The notes: a model not told the origin generated them from the letters alone. Positions 1-5,604 are shown, counted from the stretch's first letter. The stretch is 6,676 nt of DNA from Thermoproteota archaeon (GCA_026414125.1 JAOAJQ010000070.1:1-6676), one strand, 5' to 3'. Numbers and translations: made by a program.

Positions 1-312
1 GCTTTTAAGCTCGTCTTGCCCAGTGTTCGTCCTGCAATACTCAGGCAGGACTTCCGAAACCTTCTGCTTCAAATGGAGAAGACCTTCCTCAAGAAGCTTG
101 GCGACGATGATCGACGATGCCAGAGGCTTAGTGAGGGAAGCGAGATCGTAAAGCGTCTCTACTGATGTTTCTCTTTTACCTGGAACCGTTTCAGCATACC
201 CAAAGGCCTCCTCGTAGACAAGCTTATCCTCCACACAGACAGCTACAGAAGCCCCTGGAAAAACATCGTTGACAGCTTTAGTGAGAGCATCTCTAAGACC
301 GTTGAAACCCAT
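1..312 (-). CDS. Serine hydrolase, beta-lactamase/esterase family (class C type), N-terminal part
   Basis: The first 104 codons of a gene that runs off the left edge. The product belongs to the penicillin-binding-protein/class C beta-lactamase fold (Pfam Beta-lactamase). It opens with a conserved pattern: an FPGASVAV segment near residues 18-25, an AFGYAE segment near 36-41, and the catalytic SxxK as Ser59-Leu-Thr-Lys62 inside DLASLTKPLAS. The Tyr-x-Asn and final K/H-x-G motifs would lie in the missing part, as family members are usually 350-450 residues. No signal peptide is present, so it is probably cytoplasmic. Archaeal members of this family act as esterases, peptidases or unknown hydrolases rather than antibiotic resistance enzymes; the substrate here cannot be read. 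The ATG start is supported by an AGGAG-type ribosome site 6 nt upstream. It lies 143 nt downstream of the glycosidase gene on the same strand and probably has its own promoter. Confidence 0.88.
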   Translation of the reverse strand, partial: MGFNGLRDALTKAVNDVFPGASVAVCVEDKLVYEEAFGYAETVPGKRETSVETLYDLASLTKPLASSIIVAKLLEEGLLHLKQKVSEVLPEYCRTNTGQDELKS

Positions 313-316
313 GAGA

Positions 317-323
317 CACTCCT
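317..323 (-). promoter_or_regulatory. Ribosome binding site of the serine hydrolase
   Basis: On the minus strand AGGAGTG ends a few bases before the ATG at 312. It fixes the start of the partial serine hydrolase. Confidence 0.5.
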
Positions 324-341
324 AGGTTTAAACAATAACTG

Positions 342-355
342 CCCCTTAAATGTTT
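342..355 (-). promoter_or_regulatory. Probable archaeal TATA box of the serine hydrolase
   Basis: The minus strand reads AAACATTTAAGGGG here. The box centre is about 37 nt before the ATG, which would place transcription start close to the AGGAG site and give a very short leader. A second similar box (GGTTTAAATG) lies at 371-380, so the exact element is uncertain. Confidence 0.35.
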
Positions 356-423
356 AATTCTCATCCTTTCATTTAAACCAAAAGCTTGAAGAAAAGCACC
401 AACAGTAAGAATAGGCGCAATAT

Positions 424-437
424 TTAGAAAAATCACC
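424..437 (-). terminator. Possible T-rich terminator after the glycosidase gene
   Basis: About 20 nt after the glycosidase stop codon the minus strand reads GGTGATTTTTCTAA. Archaeal transcription commonly stops at such T-runs without a hairpin. The evidence is only the T-run and its position. Confidence 0.25.
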
Positions 438-455
438 GGAGGGAGAAATAGCAAG

Positions 456-2621
456 CTACTGGCTGATTGTGAACCTGCCTATGAGCCTGATGTCTCTCGA
501 GGAAGAGCCCACTCTCACTTCATACTCACCCTTCTCGACAACCCATTTCTCACCATCATAGCTTGCAAGAGAGTTGAAGCCAAGCTCAACAGTAATCTTC
601 TCCTTCTCGCCGGGGTTTAGAAGCCTCGTCTTATGGAACTCCTTAAGCTCTTGGAAAGGCTTGTCCAACCTGCCCTTCGGAGCCCTAACATAGATTTGAG
701 CAACCTCCTTCCCGGGGAGGCTTCCAGCGTTCACAACTTCGAAGGAAACAACAACTCTATTGTCAAGCGTCTCCACCTTCAGATTCCTGTATTCGAAGCT
801 CGTGTAGGAAAGGCCGAAGCCGAACTCGTAGGCAGGCTCAACCCCGAACGTGTCGTAGTACCTGTATCCAACGTATATCCCCTCGTCGTAAGCGACTCTC
901 TGCGGATTATCTTTAGGCTCCCCTGGGAAGCTCCAGGAGGGAACGTCAGAGTAATCCATGGGGAAGCTTGTCGGAAGCTTACCCGACGGGTTTCTCTCCC
1001 CGGAGACAATGTCCGCAACAATCCTCCCCGTCTCCTGGCCAGCCTGCCATGTTAGGAGGATGCTGTCCACCATGCTCCTCCAGCTGACAACTTCTATGGG
1101 TGAACCTATGTTCAATATTGCCACAACCTTCTTGCCACGCCCATGGAAGGCTTTAGAGACTCTTTCTATCAGCCTTATCTCGTCGTCGCTCAAGTAGAAG
1201 TCTCCCTTCTCAGGCCTCCTATCGTAGCCCTCGCCCGAGATCCTGCTTATCAAGATGATCGCAACATCGTTTCTCTCCGCAAACCTGCCTATCTCCTCCT
1301 CGCTTAGAAAGTCCTGGGGAACCGGTTTAAAGATCTCGCCGAAAACAGTTTTCTCAATCCTGTATTCATTCGTACTCCTGATCTCAGCCAAGTATTTAGC
1401 ATGGGCCTCGGCAAGCTCCTCGTCAACCCTCAGGCGTCTCTCCCTCATCCCGTCGAGAATCGATATTACGTACCTCGGGTGAGTGTCACCGCTCCCAGTG
1501 CCGCCCTTTATCGTCTCAATCTGGCCTGTTCCGAAGAGAGCGATTCTCGCATCCCTGCCCACGGGCAGTGCCCCATTGTTCTTAAGAAGAATAACGCCCT
1601 CAACACCTGCCTCATAGGCGACTCTAGCGTGAGCATCGAGATCAGGCTTATTAGAATACTTGTACCCTTTGAATGATGGTGAGTTGACGAGGATCCTCAG
1701 AATGTTCTTCACGTTCCTGATAAGGATCTCCTCGTCCAGCCTCCCTTCTTTAACAGCGTTAATTATCGCCTCCACCTCGTCCTTCCTTTTCGGGTCAATC
1801 TGATATGCCTTTCCTGGCATAATCATGTCGTTTCCAGCCCTCATCATCTCTACCGGATCATCTTTAGCAAACCAGTCTGTCATCACGAAGCCTTCGAACC
1901 CCCAGTCATCCCTTAGAACCTTTGTTAGAAGCCACTCGTTCTGTGAACAGTGCTGCCCGTTCAGCTTGTTGTATGCGCTCATAACAGTCCACGGCTTGGA
2001 CTTCCTAACTGCTATCTCAAACCCCTTAAGATATATTTCTCTAAGAGCTCTTTCAGAAACCAGCGTGTCAATCAAATGACGATTAGTCTCCTGCTCGTTG
2101 GCGGCGAAATGCTTCAGACAAGTTCCCACGCCTTGAGACTGAACACCCTTAACGAAGGCCGCGGCCATCTCCCCGGTGAGAAGAGGATCCTCCGAGTAGT
2201 ATTCGAAGTTCCTGCCGCACAGAGGATTCCTGTGAATATTCATCGCCGGCGCAAGAAGAATATCCACCCCGTATTCTCTAACCTCCTCGCCCAAACACCT
2301 GCCTACAGCCTCAAGAATCTCCCTGTTCCAGGTTGAGGCGAGCATCGTCTCAACAGGGAAAGCCGTAGCATGATACGTTTTATCATCGTTCTCCCTCCTA
2401 GGGTTTATCCTTAAGCCGGCCGGCCCATCCGCCAAGACGGCTGAAGGTATTCCAAGCCTTTCAATAGGATGAGTCTCGCCAGCAGCACCCGGAACACGGG
2501 GCGGAGGATTTCCAAACATGCCGGGCATGCCTACCCCTACGACGATCCTAGCTTTCTCCTCAAGAGTCATCTTTGAAACTATGTCTGGAACCTCTTCCAG
2601 CGTCACCAATCCTAATCCCAA
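456..2621 (-). CDS. bglB: Glycoside hydrolase family 3 beta-glucosidase, intracellular, three-domain type
   Basis: Hydrolyses terminal non-reducing beta-linked glucose (possibly also xylose) from oligosaccharides by the retaining mechanism. From the TTG start it has 721 residues. A TIM barrel occupies about 18-310, with ADGPAGLR near 64-71, KHFAANEQE near 170-178 and nucleophile Asp249 in VMTDW. An alpha/beta sandwich spans about 335-555, with KGGTGSGDTHPR near 372-383 and probable acid/base Glu464 in SGEGYDR. A fibronectin-III-like domain follows from about 610. Length and motifs closely recall the Thermotoga Bgl3B/BglB enzymes as I remember them (nucleophile Asp242, acid/base Glu458). No signal peptide is seen, so it acts inside the cell on imported sugars. 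The TTG at 2621 lacks a ribosome site; GTG at 2606 (residue 6) fits the bacterial start better, giving 716 residues. ATG at residue 18 would cut into the conserved MTLEEK helix. Substrate preference is unproven. Confidence 0.95.
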   Translation of the reverse strand: MGLGLVTLEEVPDIVSKMTLEEKARIVVGVGMPGMFGNPPPRVPGAAGETHPIERLGIPSAVLADGPAGLRINPRRENDDKTYHATAFPVETMLASTWNREILEAVGRCLGEEVREYGVDILLAPAMNIHRNPLCGRNFEYYSEDPLLTGEMAAAFVKGVQSQGVGTCLKHFAANEQETNRHLIDTLVSERALREIYLKGFEIAVRKSKPWTVMSAYNKLNGQHCSQNEWLLTKVLRDDWGFEGFVMTDWFAKDDPVEMMRAGNDMIMPGKAYQIDPKRKDEVEAIINAVKEGRLDEEILIRNVKNILRILVNSPSFKGYKYSNKPDLDAHARVAYEAGVEGVILLKNNGALPVGRDARIALFGTGQIETIKGGTGSGDTHPRYVISILDGMRERRLRVDEELAEAHAKYLAEIRSTNEYRIEKTVFGEIFKPVPQDFLSEEEIGRFAERNDVAIILISRISGEGYDRRPEKGDFYLSDDEIRLIERVSKAFHGRGKKVVAILNIGSPIEVVSWRSMVDSILLTWQAGQETGRIVADIVSGERNPSGKLPTSFPMDYSDVPSWSFPGEPKDNPQRVAYDEGIYVGYRYYDTFGVEPAYEFGFGLSYTSFEYRNLKVETLDNRVVVSFEVVNAGSLPGKEVAQIYVRAPKGRLDKPFQELKEFHKTRLLNPGEKEKITVELGFNSLASYDGEKWVVEKGEYEVRVGSSSRDIRLIGRFTISQ

Positions 2622-2631
2622 GCATGAATGG

Positions 2632-2653
2632 TTTAAGATTATTTAAGCTTTTC
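2632..2653 (-). promoter_or_regulatory. Probable promoter of the glycosidase gene
   Basis: The minus strand carries GAAAAGCTTAAAT (2641-2653), a BRE-like purine stretch followed by a TATA-like box, then a second box TCTTAAAC nearer the gene. Spacing of about 25 nt from either box predicts transcription start within roughly 2605-2620. This would give a leaderless or nearly leaderless message and explain the missing ribosome site. Confidence 0.35.
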
Positions 2654-2660
2654 AATTAAT

Positions 2661-2828
2661 ATGACCATTAAAATTAACAGTAGTTTAGGCAACGCTTCTG
2701 CTTTAATTACAGAAGGCTACTTCAGCGAAAAGGAATTTTACAGAACACTTTAAGATGCTGCGAAGCATGCTTATCAAGAGTCTGATGAGATTATTTTGAC
2801 ATGCGTTTCAAGAATGACGAGGTTTTAA
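2661..2828 (+). pseudogene. Possible remnant of a ribbon-helix-helix antitoxin-like gene
   Basis: A plus-strand frame of 54 sense codons starts at an ATG and is interrupted by TAA at 2751-2753, ending with TAA at 2826-2828. The first part begins MTIKIN, like the beta strand of CopG/Arc-type DNA-binding proteins. It continues through a helix-like stretch to EGYFSEKEFYRTL, which resembles the GYFSSxSEFxRxAL turn-helix of archaeal antitoxins. After the stop the same frame resumes with DAAKHAYQES, a plausible helix continuation. An A/T box at 2638-2647 lies suitably upstream. No toxin partner follows. The family call rests on pattern resemblance alone, and the frame may be chance; a functional 30-residue peptide is less likely. 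Confidence 0.25.
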
Positions 2829-2859
2829 CGAGCAGGGCTATAAATGATATAAAACGGTA

Positions 2860-3177
2860 TTATTCTCTTCTCTCAACAATTATCTTACACCTAGTTACTA
2901 TTGCCGCGATCACTCCTAGGGCAGCCATCCAAGGAGCCAAAATTGCGCCTATAACTCCTACTGTAGCAGGGATCTCAAGCAGCGTCTCATCACTCTCACT
3001 TTTCACAATAATCCTCGTAACATTACCCTCATGAATAAGATGTTTAATCGTTTTCACGAGATCATCTGACGAAACGGAGTATTCCTCCCTAGAAACCTTA
3101 CCCACCGGAGAGCCGCACGTGGAACAGAAGGCAGCGTCATCAGGCAGCTCCTTACCACATTTCTGACAATGCTTCAA
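2860..3177 (-). CDS. Zinc-ribbon DUF4342 domain protein
   Basis: A 105-residue protein with two parts. The N-terminus is a short zinc ribbon with Cys4, Cys7, Cys18 and Cys21 in a CxxC...CxxC layout (HCQKCGKELP, then FCSTCGSP). From about residue 36 to the end it matches the DUF4342 pattern as I know it: a helix with VKTIKHLIHEGNVTRIIVK, a LLEIPATVGVIGA turn, a hydrophobic stretch at about 72-94, and a basic/acidic tail (VERRE). The molecular role of DUF4342 is not established; the hydrophobic stretch could pack in a soluble fold or touch the membrane. The start is TTG, chosen because it directly precedes the zinc ribbon and follows a strong GGAGGTGG ribosome site. It has its own promoter and seems to be a single-gene unit, with 238 nt before the glycosidase gene. 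Confidence 0.82.
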   Translation of the reverse strand: MKHCQKCGKELPDDAAFCSTCGSPVGKVSREEYSVSSDDLVKTIKHLIHEGNVTRIIVKSESDETLLEIPATVGVIGAILAPWMAALGVIAAIVTRCKIIVERRE

Positions 3178-3182
3178 ACACT

Positions 3183-3192
3183 CTCCACCTCC
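3183..3192 (-). promoter_or_regulatory. Strong ribosome binding site of the DUF4342 gene
   Basis: The minus strand reads GGAGGTGGAG, an excellent complement to the 16S rRNA 3' end, 5-10 nt before the TTG at 3177. It decides in favour of that TTG over the out-of-frame ATG at 3197. Confidence 0.65.
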
Positions 3193-3210
3193 ACCATGTT
3201 TAGATAGTAA

Positions 3211-3226
3211 GTTTAAAAAGTTTTAC
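3211..3226 (-). promoter_or_regulatory. Archaeal TATA box of the DUF4342 gene
   Basis: The minus strand reads GTAAAACTTTTTAAAC, close to the crenarchaeal consensus of a purine-rich BRE plus TTTTTAAA. The box centre lies about 40 nt before the start codon, so transcription would begin near 3190 and give a leader of roughly 15 nt that just includes the ribosome site. Confidence 0.5.
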
Positions 3227-3228
3227 TG

Positions 3229-3492
3229 TTAACGCTTAGCCATGTTTGAAAAAGTTTCCACAGTATTAGCCAACTTCATGGCGTAAACCATAACCTTAAG
3301 CCTACGCGAAAAAGATTTACGGTTCTGAAAATGCATGTGCATATGCTTGACAAATCTTAACCGGTGCTCGTCCGGTCATATTCCCACTCTCTCAAGCATA
3401 TGTGAACCCCTTCCGCTGCGCGCTATCCCAAAACTTTCGATAAACTGTGTGTATAAAGGTTTTCGAACCCAGTCCTGTAAACGGTAGAAAGC
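3229..3492 (-). pseudogene. Possible decayed gene, minus-strand frame broken by one TGA
   Basis: This fills most of the 328-nt gap between the DUF4342 gene and the membrane protein gene. The minus frame from 3492 to the stop at 3229-3231 has 87 codons, with a single internal stop (TGA at 3376-3378). A random frame of this length at this composition would be expected to hold several stops. The translation looks protein-like: an aromatic and charged first part (QDWVRKPLYTQFIESFGIAR) and a basic second part (FVKHMHMHFQNRKSFSRRLK, then VYAMKLANTVETFSNMAKR). The second part alone has ATG starts (for example at 3342), which would make a 37-residue ORF. I do not recognise a family; its basic character would fit a transposase or nucleic-acid-binding remnant, but that is speculation. 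The frame overlaps the inverted repeat at 3340-3402. Confidence 0.25.
3340..3402. repeat. Nested inverted repeat (11-bp arms with an inner 5-bp hairpin)
   Basis: CATATGCTTGA at 3340-3350 is repeated exactly in inverted form as TCAAGCATATG at 3392-3402. Between them ACCGG (3360-3364) and CCGGT (3372-3376) form an inner stem around a 7-nt loop. On either strand an RNA could fold into a long outer stem with an inner hairpin. It could be a structured RNA, a site for a dimeric regulator or the trace of a small mobile element. It is far from an obvious gene start. Confidence 0.5.
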
Positions 3493-3505
3493 TTAAAACT
3501 ATGGT

Positions 3506-3985
3506 TTACCTTTTTTTGGTTTCTCTCGACCTTAACTCTTTTTCTCTACGAAACGGGAATATTGCTTCCGTGCCCAGATACGAGTTTAAACCCTCTGAAG
3601 TCAACAACAGGAATACGATGCTTGTGCTCAACACTCCAGTAAGCAGATTCACTAAATGAGGCATTACTCTTATGGCTGCGGTTTCAGCATCAATCTTTTC
3701 AGACAAGACTTCTGAAAGAAGAGGGGTTAAACCGTTAAGGGAGAAGAATAATCCTAGGACGGCGAACTCGGTGAAAACAAGCAGGGAAACCAAGAAAGTG
3801 AAAATTCCCCGCAGCCTGTAAAACATTATGATGAGAATAAAGCAGAAGGACACTAGCAGCAAGTCCTCCACCATCCACAGTTTAAAGAAATATACTTTCA
3901 GGAACCAGTAGACAAGCCAAGAAACCATTATCATCACAAGCAATATGGCTACCCGGCGTAGTTCCTTGGGTTTCTGCTGGTACAA
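3506..3985 (-). CDS. Four-helix integral membrane protein of unknown function
   Basis: A 159-residue protein I cannot assign to a family. It begins with a short basic segment (KPKELRR) and has four likely transmembrane helices at about residues 12-34, 41-56, 61-84 and 110-130. A more polar loop sits between helices 3 and 4 (about 85-108), and the strongly charged C-terminus is rich in Arg, Lys and Glu (REKELRSRETKKR). By the positive-inside rule both ends should face the cytoplasm. No enzyme motif, metal site or transporter signature is visible. The start is TTG, and a stop lies two codons upstream so no longer version exists; GGGGGA abuts the start too closely to be a normal ribosome site. 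A start inside the first helix (Met18 or Met20) would disrupt the topology. It is divergent from the URO-D gene. Confidence 0.68.
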   Translation of the reverse strand: MYQQKPKELRRVAILLVMIMVSWLVYWFLKVYFFKLWMVEDLLLVSFCFILIIMFYRLRGIFTFLVSLLVFTEFAVLGLFFSLNGLTPLLSEVLSEKIDAETAAIRVMPHLVNLLTGVLSTSIVFLLLTSEGLNSYLGTEAIFPFRREKELRSRETKKR

Positions 3986-4126
3986 TCCCCCTTAGTAAGA
4001 CGAGTGTTTCAAATAAAAAGTTTTCTTTAATTCGAATAAAACATCTAGAAGAAGTATGGATGCTCAGCATGAACCTCCGGTGAGCTAGCTACGAGAAAAG
4101 AAAAGTTAATTTGTCAATCAACGTGA
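3986..4126. promoter_or_regulatory. Divergent promoter region with two small palindromes
   Basis: This 141-nt gap separates the membrane protein gene (minus) from the URO-D gene (plus). For the minus gene a box reading ACTTTTTATTT (plus positions 4011-4022) predicts a start near 3990. For the plus gene only a weak box (GTTAATTTG near 4105-4113) is visible, compatible with a leaderless message. ATGCT-C-AGCAT at 4060-4070 and AGCTAGCT at 4083-4090 are small palindromes between the two boxes that could bind a regulator. Confidence 0.35.
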
Positions 4127-5293
4127 ATGGATGCGATGAGAAAAAGGGCGCTGGAAGCTATAAACTTAAGGCATGTAGAAGAGCTTCTTCTCGCCGGAGC
4201 CCCGACTAGCGATGAAAAACTTGTTGAGAAGCTGACCGGGATTAAAATTCACGGGAGAAGTCAGAAGGAGAGGATGAAAGCAGTGTTTCAATCTTTAGAC
4301 GTTGACTTGTTTTACCAGCTTGGAGTTGATCTAAACGTTGTATGGAGAGACAGGAAGCCTAAGCTGATTGAAGGTTTTTTCGAAGAATTTAGGGAAGACT
4401 TTCCATTCACAGATGCTTTCCACGTTGCTTATAAAAACCTTAAGCTTAGAAGAACAGAAACAGCCTCGCAGCTTTGGGTTGTGGAGAGACCTTTTAAAAA
4501 CTATGAGGAGCTGTTAAACTATCTGAAGAATTATGATCCTCGTGAGGATGAGCCGAGGTCCATCAGTGAAATAACCAGCGAATACAGGAGGCTCTTCCAA
4601 GAATATCAGGAACTATTTGGCGAAACCACGTTGTACGCTGGAGAATTCTACTTAACGCTCTTCACGTATCTGGATATTCATATCGGCTTGCAAATGATAG
4701 CTAGGCTGAGCCGTCAAAACCCGGATGTGTTAGACGAGCTCATCTCCAAGTATGCCCAGGTAGCTAGAAAGCATGTTGAAGCCTGGTCTAAAACCGGGAT
4801 AGAAGTTTTTGTCTCGCATGACGATATTGCTTGGAGAGGCGGCTTATTCTTTCCCCCGGAATGGTTTAGAAAGCACATCGTGAAGTGGTGGAAGCATATT
4901 TGGAAGCCCGTTAAAGACAAGGATATTAAACTGATCTTTGTTTCAGACGGGGATTACAGAGGGCTGATGAAGGATCTGGTTGAAACAGGGGTCGATGGCT
5001 TTCACGTGGAATGGGATCCTAGGTTCTCTCGGAAAGACATTGAAAACCTTTTGGATAAATACGGTTTTTACAAGATATTTCTCCTCCATCCGAGTTACGA
5101 GGTTTTGTCCCAAGGAAGTATTTCTGAAGTCGAGGAGGAGGCTAGATGGCTCGCAGCCCTAGCTAGAAAATATTCCTCAATATTCTTTGCAGGAACCCCG
5201 CCGGCTAATCCTGTAAATGAAGAAGTCTTTCTTAGAACATGGTTTTCTGAAAGACACTGTGAAAAACTAGTCTATTCCGGTAAACCTCTGTAA
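4127..5293 (+). CDS. URO-D superfamily protein (uroporphyrinogen decarboxylase-like TIM barrel), not classical HemE
   Basis: A 388-residue protein with the layout of the uroporphyrinogen decarboxylase/methylcobamide:coenzyme M methyltransferase superfamily. The N-terminal helix (MRKRALEAIN) matches the usual RERVLAAL opening. HDDIAWRGGLFFPPEWFRKH near 231-250 corresponds to the GDDxGxxxGxxxSPxxFRxF segment of the family. FVSDGDYRGLMKDLVETGVDGFHVE near 271-295 corresponds to the HSDG...L.DLIEIGIDGLHP segment. Candidate active-site residues are His231, Asp232, Asp233, Asp274, His293 and Glu295. The PxWxMRQAGR motif of true HemE is absent, as is the His-x-Cys zinc motif of MtaA/CmuA-type methyltransferases, so the reaction cannot be named. 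Many such paralogues in thermophiles are uncharacterised. The start is ATG at 4127; ATG at 4136 (residue 4) is equally possible and neither has a ribosome site. It appears monocistronic. Confidence 0.85.
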   Translation: MDAMRKRALEAINLRHVEELLLAGAPTSDEKLVEKLTGIKIHGRSQKERMKAVFQSLDVDLFYQLGVDLNVVWRDRKPKLIEGFFEEFREDFPFTDAFHVAYKNLKLRRTETASQLWVVERPFKNYEELLNYLKNYDPREDEPRSISEITSEYRRLFQEYQELFGETTLYAGEFYLTLFTYLDIHIGLQMIARLSRQNPDVLDELISKYAQVARKHVEAWSKTGIEVFVSHDDIAWRGGLFFPPEWFRKHIVKWWKHIWKPVKDKDIKLIFVSDGDYRGLMKDLVETGVDGFHVEWDPRFSRKDIENLLDKYGFYKIFLLHPSYEVLSQGSISEVEEEARWLAALARKYSSIFFAGTPPANPVNEEVFLRTWFSERHCEKLVYSGKPL

Positions 5294-5459
5294 CAGGTGT
5301 TAAAGAAGAGTTGCTTCCTGGTACATGCTGCTTTTTAACTAATCGAAAGACGAGAAATAGCCCGAGAGCGAAAAAGAGTATTGATAAGGCTCCTAGCGCA
5401 CCGCACTGCACCCCCGTCCGAGTGAGTCGGATATTTTGTTGTAAACAGTTGCCAAGCAA
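5232..5459 (-). CDS. Doubtful small single-helix membrane protein ORF
   Basis: A 75-codon minus-strand frame starting at TTG. It contains one convincing hydrophobic segment at about residues 17-40 (GALGALSILFFALGLFLVFR), followed by a basic RLVKK stop-transfer-like patch and a polar tail. The last 20 codons lie antisense to the end of the URO-D gene. No ribosome site precedes the TTG; a GTG at residue 17 follows a G-run but would start inside the helix. It could be a real small membrane protein, the anchor end of a decayed membrane gene, or chance. Confidence 0.22.
   Translation of the reverse strand: MLGNCLQQNIRLTRTGVQCGALGALSILFFALGLFLVFRLVKKQHVPGSNSSLTPVTEVYRNRLVFHSVFQKTMF
5329..5337 (+). 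terminator. Possible T-run terminator of the URO-D gene
   Basis: TGCTTTTTA lies about 36 nt after the URO-D stop codon. A five-T run in this position is a common form of archaeal termination signal, but no supporting structure is seen. Confidence 0.3.
5416..5432. repeat. Small perfect hairpin
   Basis: TCCGA and TCGGA form a 5-bp stem around the 5-nt loop GTGAG, extended by a G-T pair at the base. On the plus strand it is followed by ATTTTGTTGT, so it could act as a late terminator for the URO-D transcript. It also lies within the doubtful minus-strand ORF. Confidence 0.35.
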
Positions 5460-5592
5460 TAATAGCAGAGGTTAGGAGAAAGCAACTTAAAACAGTGTCC
5501 TCCAAATCCTGTTCACAACATGCTTAACTACTGGCTTCTGATTATAAATCTTCGGCGAATGTTGAAACCATCGTGAAAACGCCGCCAGAATT

Positions 5593-5604
5593 AAACTTTT
5601 AAGT
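5593..5604 (+). promoter_or_regulatory. Archaeal TATA box of the cupin-dehydrogenase operon
   Basis: AAACTTTTAAGT is a good match to the crenarchaeal box. Its centre is about 36 nt before the cupin ATG, predicting a transcript start near 5623 and a leader of about 10 nt. This is the likely promoter for both the cupin and the downstream dehydrogenase. Confidence 0.5.

Noticed and set aside
633..2336. Several plus-strand open frames of 75-140 codons opposite the glycosidase gene
   Set aside because: They lie antisense to a full-length conserved enzyme, show no family motifs and reflect the codon bias of the real gene.
456..2621. NagZ-type beta-N-acetylglucosaminidase, suggested by GH3 next to a beta-lactamase-family gene
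   Set aside because: NagZ is a shorter single-domain type with a KHFPGHGD-like motif and a His-Asp dyad. This protein has three domains, KHFAANEQE and the GEGYDR acid/base loop of beta-glucosidases.
2784..2790. TGATGA-like C box of a C/D guide RNA
   Set aside because: No D box (CTGA) or second C'/D' pair at the right spacing, so no support for a guide RNA.
2801..3034. Plus-strand ORF of 77 codons beginning MRFKNDEV
   Set aside because: Most of it is antisense to the well-supported DUF4342 gene; only the first 20 codons lie in the gap.
3455..3475. GGTTTTCGAACCC, resembling a tRNA T-arm
   Set aside because: The stem does not extend to a proper 5-bp T-arm, and there is no acceptor, D or anticodon arm nearby on either strand.
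3447..3659. Plus-strand ORF of 70 codons
   Set aside because: It largely overlaps the membrane protein gene in antisense and has no recognisable features.
3882..4070. Minus-strand ORF of 62 codons overlapping the start of the membrane protein gene
   Set aside because: A different frame of the same strand, cysteine-rich without pattern, and it overlaps the clear first helices of the membrane protein.
4127..5293. Calling the gene hemE
   Set aside because: The diagnostic N-terminal PxWxMRQAGR motif is missing and there are no haem biosynthesis neighbours.
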